From: Phenylobacterium aquaticum
GTDB lineage: Bacteria; Pseudomonadota; Alphaproteobacteria; Caulobacterales; Caulobacteraceae
Reading direction: 5' to 3'
DNA length: 5,134 nt
Assembly: GCF_947378715.1 (NCBI RefSeq)
Contig: NZ_CANCLE010000218.1
Location: 1-5,134, forward strand
Shown here in pieces: positions 1 through 4,718 of the stretch; within the stretch, counting starts at the first letter, position 1; each line of letters starts with the position of its first letter. The translations under genes and the position numbers were made by a program. Under the pieces are notes generated by a model that was not told where the DNA came from, made no database searches, and saw nothing but the letters and a program-made list of their open reading frames with translations.

Positions 1-77
1 AGATAGTCGTTCCAGCGCGACGGAACGCTCGACGCGGCAGGTTCGGTGATCGGGGCGGACGCGGTGATGTCGGTCAT
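1..77 (-). CDS. ctaB: Protoheme IX farnesyltransferase (heme O synthase), N-terminal fragment
   Basis: Only the first 25 codons are inside the window; the gene runs off the left edge. On the minus strand an ATG at 77-75 opens a frame reading MTDITASAPITEPAASSVPS followed by RWNDY. A flexible Ala/Ser/Pro leader ending in an R-W-x-D-Y-L type motif is the usual start of alphaproteobacterial CtaB, just before the first membrane helix with its K-P-R-V motif, which would lie outside the window. Family knowledge: CtaB is an inner-membrane UbiA-type prenyltransferase that adds a farnesyl chain to heme B to give heme O, the precursor of the heme A used by CtaD. It starts 91 nt after the ctaD stop, in the usual ctaC-ctaD-ctaB order. 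Only a weak ribosome site (TTGAG next to the ATG) is visible, and a strong hairpin lies in the gap. The assignment rests on a short N-terminus plus position, so it is likely rather than certain. Confidence 0.82.
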   Translation of the reverse strand, partial: MTDITASAPITEPAASSVPSRWNDY

Positions 78-113
78 CTCAAGTCACAAACGCCAATCGG
101 CAAAACAGAAGTC

Positions 114-151
114 GGGCGCGGCGGCCGGAACCCTGTCCGGTCGCCGCGCCC
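114..151 (-). terminator. Strong stem-loop with T-rich tail in the ctaD-ctaB gap (terminator or attenuator)
   Basis: Bases 114-128 and 137-151 form a 15-bp inverted repeat around an 8-nt loop. All pairs are Watson-Crick except 124/141, which is C/A in the minus-strand transcript. Read in the ctaD direction, the stem is followed after 3 nt by TTCTGTTTT (110 down to 102; 7 of 9 are T). This is the layout of a Rho-independent terminator. It begins 18 nt after the ctaD stop and its T tract ends 24 nt before the ctaB ATG. It may end most ctaCD transcripts, or it may protect the ctaCD 3' end while some read-through continues into ctaB. In the plus direction no T tract follows the stem. Confidence 0.5.
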
Positions 152-168
152 AGAAGCTCAGTCCTCGC

Positions 169-1824
169 TCAGTGCGAGTCGGCCTTGATGACCGGCAGTT
201 CGTTGAACTGGTGGAACGGAGGCGGCGACGGCAGGGTCCATTCCAGCGTGGTGGCGCCTTCGCCCCAGGGATTGGCCTCGGCCTTGCGGCGGCGGATAGC
301 GGATTCCAGCAGCATCAGCAGGAAGACGCCGACGCCGACCAGGGTGATCAGGTAGCCGTAGGACGAAATCCGGTTCCAGTAGGTGAAGGCTTCCGGATAG
401 TCGACGTAGCGGCGGGGCATGCCCTGCAGGCCGAGGAAGTGCTGCGGGAAGAAGATCAGGTTCACGCCGACGAAGGTGATCCAGAAGTGGGTCGCGCCGA
501 GGAACTCGTTGTACTTCACGCCCCAGATCTTCTCGAACCAGTAGTAGAAGCCCGCGAAGATCGCGAACACGGCGCCGAGGCTGAGCACGTAGTGGAAGTG
601 GGCCACGACGTAATAGGTGTCGTGCAGGCTGTAGTCGATGCCGGCATTGGCCAGGACCACGCCGGTCACGCCGCCGACGGTGAACAGGAAGATGAAGCCG
701 ATCGCCCACAGCATGGGCGTCTTGAAGTCGATCGACCCGCCCCACATCGTCGCGATCCAGGAGAACACCTTCACGCCCGTGGGCACGGCGATGACCATGG
801 TCGCGGCCACGAAGTAGGCGCGCAGATTGATGCTCATGCCGACCGTGTACATGTGGTGGGCCCACACGACGAAGCCGACGAAGCCGATGGCCACCATGGC
901 GTAGGCCATGGCGAGATAGCCGAACACGGGCTTCTTCGAGAAGGTCGACACGATCTGGCTGATGATGCCGAAGCCGGGCAGGATCAGGATGTAGACTTCC
1001 GGGTGGCCGAAGAACCAGAACAAGTGCTGGTACATGACCGGATCGCCGCCGCCGGCGGGATCGAAGAAGTGGGTGTGGAAGTTACGGTCGGTCAGCAGCA
1101 TGGTGATCGCGCCGGCCAGGACGGGCAGCGAGAGCAGCAGCAGGAACACGGTCACCAGGATCGACCACACGAACAGCGGCATGCGGTGCAGGGTCATGCC
1201 CGGGGCGCGCATGTTGAAGATGGTGGTGATGAAGTTGATGGCCCCCAGGATCGAGCTGGCGCCCGCCAGGTGGAGCGCCAGGATGGCGCAGTCCATGGCC
1301 GGACCCGTATGCCCGCTGGTGGAGAGCGGCGGATAGGCCGTCCAGCCGCCGCCGAAGCCGCGACCCGGGCCGCCGTCGACGAACAGCGAGGTGCACAGCA
1401 TCACCCAGGCGGCGACCAGCAGCCAGAAGGAGATGTTGTTCATCCGCGGGAAGGCCATGTCCGGCGCGCCGATCATCAGCGGCACGAACCAGTTGCCGAA
1501 CCCGCCGATCATGGCGGGCATGACCATGAAGAAGATCATGATCAGGGCGTGGGCGGTGACCACGGCGTTGTAGCCGTGCTTGGTCTGCTCGACCAAGCCC
1601 ATCAGGTGGATCGGCGAATCGGGCCGGAAGATCTGAATACCCGGCTCAGCCAGTTCCCAACGGATCAGGCCCGACAGCGCCCCACCGACCAGACCCGCCA
1701 TGATGGCGAAGATCAGGTAGAGGGTGCCGATGTCCTTGTGGTTCGTCGAGAACAGCCAGCGCACCAGGAACGGCGGCTTGTGGTCGTGGTCGTCGTGGGT
1801 GTCGTGAGCGGCAGAATACGCCAT
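169..1824 (-). CDS. ctaD: Cytochrome c oxidase subunit I, aa3 type (EC 7.1.1.9)
   Basis: A complete 551-residue protein of normal length for bacterial subunit I, with about twelve hydrophobic segments between residues 33 and 509. It is the catalytic inner-membrane subunit, which reduces O2 to water and pumps protons. The visible ligands are H92 (AHALIMIFF) and H411 for heme a, H409 for heme a3 (VVAHFHYVLS), and H274, H323 and H324 for CuB. Y278 in GHPEVYI is the residue that forms the His-Tyr cross-link in this family. E276, D122 and N129 mark the D channel, and T349 and K352 the K channel, so this is an A1-type heme-copper oxidase with every key residue present. The cytoplasmic N-terminus (residues 7-15) is rich in His and Asp. 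The ATG lies 17 nt after the ctaC stop, with AGGA (1834-1837) 9 nt upstream, so the two genes are surely co-transcribed. Stop is TGA. Confidence 0.98.
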   Translation of the reverse strand: MAYSAAHDTHDDHDHKPPFLVRWLFSTNHKDIGTLYLIFAIMAGLVGGALSGLIRWELAEPGIQIFRPDSPIHLMGLVEQTKHGYNAVVTAHALIMIFFMVMPAMIGGFGNWFVPLMIGAPDMAFPRMNNISFWLLVAAWVMLCTSLFVDGGPGRGFGGGWTAYPPLSTSGHTGPAMDCAILALHLAGASSILGAINFITTIFNMRAPGMTLHRMPLFVWSILVTVFLLLLSLPVLAGAITMLLTDRNFHTHFFDPAGGGDPVMYQHLFWFFGHPEVYILILPGFGIISQIVSTFSKKPVFGYLAMAYAMVAIGFVGFVVWAHHMYTVGMSINLRAYFVAATMVIAVPTGVKVFSWIATMWGGSIDFKTPMLWAIGFIFLFTVGGVTGVVLANAGIDYSLHDTYYVVAHFHYVLSLGAVFAIFAGFYYWFEKIWGVKYNEFLGATHFWITFVGVNLIFFPQHFLGLQGMPRRYVDYPEAFTYWNRISSYGYLITLVGVGVFLLMLLESAIRRRKAEANPWGEGATTLEWTLPSPPPFHQFNELPVIKADSH

Positions 1825-1841
1825 CGGTCGCTATCCTAAGA

Positions 1842-2819
1842 TCACTTCGCGGCCGGCGCCGCAGCGGGCGCAGGCAGGGAGACAGGCTTCGCGGCGGCGG
1901 CCGGAGCCGGCGCGGCGGGAGCGGCAGGAACCGTCGCCGCAGCGGGCGTGGCCGCGCCTTCGGCTGCGGGCGCCACGGCGGCGGGGGCAGGCTTGGCGCC
2001 CACCGGCGAACCGCCCTTGGTCGCTACCCAGGCGTCAAACTCGGCCTGGCTGACGGCGTGGACCTCGATCGGCATGAAGGCGTGATCGACGCCGCACAGC
2101 TCGCGGCACTGGCCGTAATAGATCCCCGGGCGGTCGACCTTGAACCAGGTCTCGTTGACCCGACCGGGCACGGCGTCGGTGATGATGCCGAAGGAGGGGA
2201 CGGCGAAGGCGTGGATCACGTCGGCGCCGGTGACCAGCACCCGGACCACCTTGTTGACCGGCACGACCAGCGGCTCGGTCGCCGCCAGGCGATAGGGCAC
2301 GTGCTTGGCCTTGGCCTCGTCCTCGGGAAGGATGTTGGAGACGAACTCGCCGATCTTCTGGTCGGGGTATTCGAAGCCCCAGTACCACTGATAGCCGGTC
2401 GCCTTGATGGTCATATAGGCCGGCGGCATGTCGTTATAGGCGAACAGCAGCCGGAACGAGAAGATCGAGATGCCCATCAGGATCAGCACCGGCACCACGG
2501 TCCAGATGATCTCGATGGCCGTGTTGTGGCTGAACTTCGCCGGCACCGGATTGGCGCGCTTGTTGTAGCGGATGGCGATCCACAGGATCAGGCCGAGCAC
2601 CAGCAGGCAGATCGCGGTGATGATCGGCAGCAGGATAACGTTGTGGAAAAAGATTGCGTCATGACGCAGGGGCGTGACGCCCGGCTGCATATCGATCGCG
2701 CCTGGCGTGGGCTGACCCAGCAAATCCGCGGCGAAGGCGCTGGCGCCCCAAAACGCGGTCATCGCGCCCGCGGCGGCCCCGGCCGTCCACGCCCGCATCC
2801 CTTGAAACCTCGACTTCAT
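1842..2819 (-). CDS. ctaC: Cytochrome c oxidase subunit II (CuA subunit), with Ala/Pro-rich C-terminal tail
   Basis: A 325-residue protein from the ATG at 2819, first gene of the oxidase operon. Residues 1-30 are a Sec signal peptide (K2, R4, R9, hydrophobic core, likely cut after AFA). Two membrane helices follow, at about 57-83 and 101-126, then the periplasmic cupredoxin domain. The CuA ligands are all present: H203, C238, E240 (backbone in the family), C242, H246 and M249, in the motif YGQCRELCGVDHAFMPI. The aromatic stretch GYQWYWGFEYP (142-152) is the electron entry patch for cytochrome c. Residues 271-325 form a tail of almost only Ala and Pro with a few Lys, beyond the usual end of the fold. 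The frame stays open upstream to 3179, but that stretch has no family similarity. The 2819 start gives a proper signal peptide and has GAGGGG close by. M8 (2798) is the alternative start. Confidence 0.97.
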   Translation of the reverse strand: MKSRFQGMRAWTAGAAAGAMTAFWGASAFAADLLGQPTPGAIDMQPGVTPLRHDAIFFHNVILLPIITAICLLVLGLILWIAIRYNKRANPVPAKFSHNTAIEIIWTVVPVLILMGISIFSFRLLFAYNDMPPAYMTIKATGYQWYWGFEYPDQKIGEFVSNILPEDEAKAKHVPYRLAATEPLVVPVNKVVRVLVTGADVIHAFAVPSFGIITDAVPGRVNETWFKVDRPGIYYGQCRELCGVDHAFMPIEVHAVSQAEFDAWVATKGGSPVGAKPAPAAVAPAAEGAATPAAATVPAAPAAPAPAAAAKPVSLPAPAAAPAAK

Positions 2820-2820
2820 G

Positions 2821-2827
2821 TCCCCTC
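2821..2827 (-). promoter_or_regulatory. Ribosome binding site of ctaC
   Basis: On the minus strand GAGGGGA sits one base before the ATG at 2819, so the GAGG core is only 4 nt away, which is tighter than ideal. A second GAGG lies 9 nt before the in-frame ATG at 2798 (M8). The 2819 start is preferred because it adds K2 and R4 to the signal peptide n-region; starting at M8 would leave only one Arg. Confidence 0.5.
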
Positions 2828-2929
2828 GGTCTGCTTGGCCGGCTGCGCCTCGCTGATGGCGATCGCCCCCGCCGACGTCTCCGGAAACGGGCCATGCCTT
2901 ACGCACATGGGCCGCCCCTTCAGCGGGCG

Positions 2930-2958
2930 TGCATACGCGCATCCCCGGGGCTTGCCAA
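2930..2958 (-). promoter_or_regulatory. Candidate sigma-70-type promoter for ctaCD
   Basis: Read on the minus strand, TTGGCA (2958-2953) and TATGCA (2935-2930) are separated by exactly 17 bp. The -35 matches TTGACA in 5 of 6 positions; the -10 matches only TAT. Initiation would fall near 2923, giving a leader of about 104 nt to the ctaC ATG. A further TTGTCGC lies just upstream and could serve as another -35. The match to the Caulobacter -10 consensus (GCTANAWC) is poor, so this is tentative. Confidence 0.25.
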
Positions 2959-3064
2959 GGCGGTTGCGGCGACAAGAGAGGATCATTCCGACACGCCCGC
3001 GCGATCTGTCGCACCCGCAGCGCCCGCGCCGCTAAACCTGCGTTTGTGTCAGGCCCGCGCGACG

Positions 3065-3083
3065 CCTTGGCGGGCGGCCAAGG
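3065..3083. repeat. Inverted repeat CCTTGG-N7-CCAAGG upstream of tldD
   Basis: A perfect 6-bp inverted repeat (3065-3070 and 3078-3083) with a 7-bp centre lies 10 bp before the candidate tldD -35. The left arm can also pair as GCCTTG (3064-3069) with CAAGGC (3085-3090). A related GCCAAGGC occurs at 2954-2961, inside the candidate ctaC -35. It could be an operator or a chance GC-rich repeat. Confidence 0.3.
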
Positions 3084-3093
3084 GCAAGGCGGG

Positions 3094-3122
3094 GTGACGC
3101 CGGGGCCCGCAGCCCCTATCTC
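3094..3122 (+). promoter_or_regulatory. Candidate housekeeping promoter for tldD
   Basis: GTGACGC (3094-3100), 14 bp, then CCTATCTC (3115-3122). Against the Caulobacter sigma-73 consensus as I recall it (TTGACGS-N10-14-GCTANAWC), this matches 6 of 7 positions at -35 and 5 of 7 defined positions at -10, with an allowed spacer. Transcription would start near 3128-3130, after the first in-frame ATG (3124), which favours the ATG at 3160 as the tldD start with a leader of about 30 nt. Another -10-like octamer, GCTAAACC (3031-3038), has no good -35. Confidence 0.4.
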
Positions 3123-3125
3123 TAT

Positions 3126-3341
3126 GAATCTCGACCTTCCAACCCGTCCGGACCGGTTCATGAACGCCCACAGCCCCACGCCTTCGATCCTCGATTCCTG
3201 CGGCGTCGCGCCGGAGCGGGCCCGCGAAATCCTGAGCGAGGCTCTGGTCGGCGCCGATGACGGGGAACTGTTCGCCGAGCGCTCTGAAAGCGAGTCGTTC
3301 CTGTTCGACGACGGGCGCCTGAAATCGGCGGCCTATGATTC
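3126..3341. other. Cluster of four GANTC (CcrM methylation) sites
   Basis: GAATC at 3126-3130, GATTC at 3193-3197, GAGTC at 3292-3296 and GATTC at 3337-3341 lie within 216 bp. My scan of the rest of the window found only three more (176-180, 302-306, 1616-1620). The first overlaps the predicted tldD transcription start. In Caulobacter and relatives GANTC is methylated by CcrM in a cell-cycle-dependent way, and some such promoters are controlled by GcrA. Whether that happens here is inference. Confidence 0.5.
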
Positions 3342-4590
3342 GTCGGAAGGCTTCGGCCTGCGGGTGGTGGCGGGCGAGACCGCCGGCTACGCCCATTCCA
3401 GCGAGATCTCCGAGGCCTCGATCAAGCGCGCCGCCCAGTCGGCCGCCCTGGCCAAGCGCGGCTATGAGGGCCAGGCGGCCGACGCGCCCCGGGCCACCAA
3501 CACCAAGCTCTATGGCGAGGAAGACCCCACCGCCTCGCCCGACTTCTCCGACAAGGTCGCCCTGCTGCAGGAGATCGACGCCTGGTGCCGGGCCCGCGAC
3601 CCCCGCGTGGTCCAGGTCATGGCCTCCCTGGCCGGCGAGCGCCGCACGGTGGAGATCCTGCGCGCCGACGGCCGGCTGATCCGCGATGTGCGGCCCCTGT
3701 CGCGGGTCAATGTCCAGATCACCGTCGAGAAGGATGGCCGCCGCGAGAACGGCTACACCGGGGCCGGCGGCCGCGCCGGCTTCGAGGCCTGGATCGGCGC
3801 CGAGAAGTGGCAGGAGCAGGCCGAGGAAGCCCTGCGCCAGGCCCTGGTCAATCTGGACGCCGTGCCCTGCCCGGCCGGCGAGATGGACGTGGTCCTGGGC
3901 CCGGGCTGGAACGGCGTGCTGCTGCACGAGGCCGTGGGCCACGGGCTGGAAGGCGACTTCAACCGCAAGGGCACCTCGGCCTTTTCCGGCCGGATCGGCG
4001 AGCGGGTGGCGGCCAAGGGCGTCACCGTGTTCGACGACGGCTCCCTGATGGGCCGGCGCGGGTCGCTCACCGTCGATGACGAGGGCACCCCCACCGAGCG
4101 CACCGTTCTGATCGAGGACGGCATATTGGTCGGCTATATGCACGACCGGATGAGCGCCCGGCTGATGGGCATGAAGGCCGGCGGCAATGGCCGGCGCCAG
4201 TCCTATGCCCACATGCCGATGCCGCGCATGACCAACACCGCCATGGACAATGGGACGACGCCCCGCGCCGAGATGATCGAGGCGACCCAGCGCGGGCTCT
4301 ATTGCGCCAATTTCGGCGGCGGCCAGGTGGACATCACCAATGGCAAGTTCGTGTTCCAGTGCACCGAGGCCTATCTGATCGAGAACGGCAAGATCACCGC
4401 CCCGGTCAAGGGCGCGACCCTGATCGGCGACGGGCCCTCGGCCCTGACCCGGGTGACCATGATCGGCGACGACTTCGATTTCGATCCCGGCGTGGGCGTC
4501 TGCGGCAAGTCCGGCCAGAGCGTCCCCGTGGGCGTCGGCCAACCCTCGCTGAAGATCACCGGCCTGACCGTGGGCGGCACCAGTGTCTGA
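3160..4590 (+). CDS. tldD: Metalloprotease TldD (TldD/PmbA family)
   Basis: A 476-residue protein, close to the roughly 480 of E. coli TldD. The family layout is visible: an N-terminal domain (about 33-100, with the G-x-G-x-R-V stretch near 64-69), a middle domain (about 125-230) and a C-terminal metal-binding domain (about 240-476). The metal motif HExxxH reads HEAVGHGLEGD, with H256, E257 and H261. The third likely ligand is C448 in VCGKSGQSVPVG, close to the end as expected for the family. TldD pairs with TldE/PmbA as a cytoplasmic protease that acts on unfolded peptides; known E. coli roles are microcin B17 maturation and CcdA turnover. The TldE partner is not in this window. I chose ATG 3160 because it aligns with the E. 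coli N-terminus and lies downstream of the predicted promoter. ATG 3124 would add 12 residues (MNLDLPTRPDRF), and the frame is open to 2929. The ribosome site is weak (GGA at 3150-3152). The gene is intact. Confidence 0.95.
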   Translation: MNAHSPTPSILDSCGVAPERAREILSEALVGADDGELFAERSESESFLFDDGRLKSAAYDSSEGFGLRVVAGETAGYAHSSEISEASIKRAAQSAALAKRGYEGQAADAPRATNTKLYGEEDPTASPDFSDKVALLQEIDAWCRARDPRVVQVMASLAGERRTVEILRADGRLIRDVRPLSRVNVQITVEKDGRRENGYTGAGGRAGFEAWIGAEKWQEQAEEALRQALVNLDAVPCPAGEMDVVLGPGWNGVLLHEAVGHGLEGDFNRKGTSAFSGRIGERVAAKGVTVFDDGSLMGRRGSLTVDDEGTPTERTVLIEDGILVGYMHDRMSARLMGMKAGGNGRRQSYAHMPMPRMTNTAMDNGTTPRAEMIEATQRGLYCANFGGGQVDITNGKFVFQCTEAYLIENGKITAPVKGATLIGDGPSALTRVTMIGDDFDFDPGVGVCGKSGQSVPVGVGQPSLKITGLTVGGTSV

Positions 4591-4637
4591 CGCCGCGACG
4601 CAATCGGCGATCTAAACGGCGCAAACATGTCCGCGAT

Positions 4638-4652
4638 TTAATGCACATTTCA
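4638..4652 (+). promoter_or_regulatory. Possible CtrA-type site (TTAA-N7-TTCA)
   Basis: TTAA at 4638-4641, 7 bp, TTCA at 4649-4652: 7 of 8 matches to the CtrA recognition sequence TTAA-N7-TTAA known from Caulobacter. TTAA is uncommon in DNA this rich in GC. It lies 66 bp before the receptor ATG, a plausible promoter position. One mismatch in a short motif keeps confidence low. Confidence 0.18.
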
Positions 4653-4677
4653 CCGTTGTAATTTGCCGTAACCCGGT

Positions 4678-4689
4678 GTGACAGGTCAC
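4678..4689. repeat. Palindrome GTGAC-AG-GTCAC
   Basis: A perfect 5-bp inverted repeat with a 2-bp centre, 29 bp upstream of the receptor start codon. The symmetry suits a dimeric regulator. It is directly followed by the hairpin at 4691-4710. No regulator is identified. Confidence 0.35.
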
Positions 4690-4690
4690 T

Positions 4691-4710
4691 TCCCCCTCGT
4701 GTTTGGGGGA
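4691..4710 (+). promoter_or_regulatory. Hairpin that covers the receptor ribosome binding site
   Basis: TCCCCC (4691-4696) pairs perfectly with GGGGGA (4705-4710) around the loop TCGTGTTT. The right arm contains most of the Shine-Dalgarno GGAG (4708-4711), which lies 7 nt before the ATG at 4719, and CTTTTC follows the stem. If the RNA folds this way, ribosome access is reduced. The same structure resembles a short Rho-independent terminator with only four T residues, so it might also end tldD or attenuate the receptor transcript. Confidence 0.45.
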
Positions 4711-4718
4711 GCTTTTCG

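Larger units (their letters stand above)
2820..3159. other. Divergent intergenic region between ctaC and tldD
   Basis: This stretch of 340 bp holds the 5' ends of both transcription units. Frames are open across it on both strands, as expected of GC-rich DNA, but none of those translations looks like a protein family. What can be seen is a possible promoter for ctaC (2930-2958), a 19-bp inverted repeat (3065-3083), a better candidate promoter for tldD (3094-3122) and a GANTC site at 3126-3130. No FNR/FixK-type TTGAT-N4-ATCAA box, which might have linked the oxidase to oxygen control, is present. Confidence 0.7.
4591..4718 (+). other. Intergenic gap tldD to TonB-dependent receptor
   Basis: This 128-bp gap is clearly more AT-rich than the genes around it, especially 4620-4670. 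No convincing tldD terminator is visible right after the stop: CGCCG (4591-4595) and CGGCG (4605-4609) can pair, but no T tract follows. A perfect palindrome (4678-4689), a TTAA-N7-TTCA motif (4638-4652) and a hairpin over the receptor ribosome site (4691-4710) are present. The gap probably carries the receptor promoter, but I could not pick out a convincing -35/-10 pair. Confidence 0.6.

Noticed and set aside
169..1824. His/Asp-rich N-terminus of CtaD (residues 7-15) as a novel metal-binding segment
   Set aside because: As I recall, short His/Asp-rich cytoplasmic starts are common in alphaproteobacterial CtaD proteins, so this is not distinctive.
46..1839. 597-codon open frame on the plus strand opposite ctaD
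   Set aside because: It lies fully antisense to ctaD, which has every catalytic residue. The translation is rich in Asp, His, Glu and Gly with no membrane or domain pattern. Such frames are common opposite GC-rich genes.
2858..2867. GGCGATCGCC palindrome in the ctaC leader
   Set aside because: Contains GCGATCGC, known as a highly iterated palindrome in cyanobacteria, but a single copy in GC-rich alphaproteobacterial DNA has no special meaning.
2058..3035. 325-codon open frame on the plus strand opposite ctaC
   Set aside because: Antisense shadow of ctaC running into the promoter region, with the same His/Asp/Gly/Arg-rich composition as the frame opposite ctaD and no recognisable family.
2820..3179. 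120-codon N-terminal extension of ctaC
   Set aside because: The frame is open but reads as Arg/Pro/Gly-rich sequence ahead of a clear signal peptide, crosses the promoter region and overlaps the 5' end of tldD.
3049..4542. 497-codon open frame on the minus strand opposite tldD
   Set aside because: Antisense shadow of tldD, composed mostly of Ala, Gly, Leu, Asp and His with no family pattern. TldD itself carries the HExxxH motif and full-length similarity.
4591..4609. CGCCG/CGGCG hairpin right after the tldD stop as a terminator
   Set aside because: Only 5 bp with a 9-nt loop and no T tract afterwards; too weak to call.
4677..4689. CRP/FNR-like site (TGTGA...TCAC) upstream of the receptor
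   Set aside because: The half-sites are separated by 4 bp instead of the 6 bp needed by CRP-type dimers, and the last base does not match. Kept only as an unassigned palindrome.
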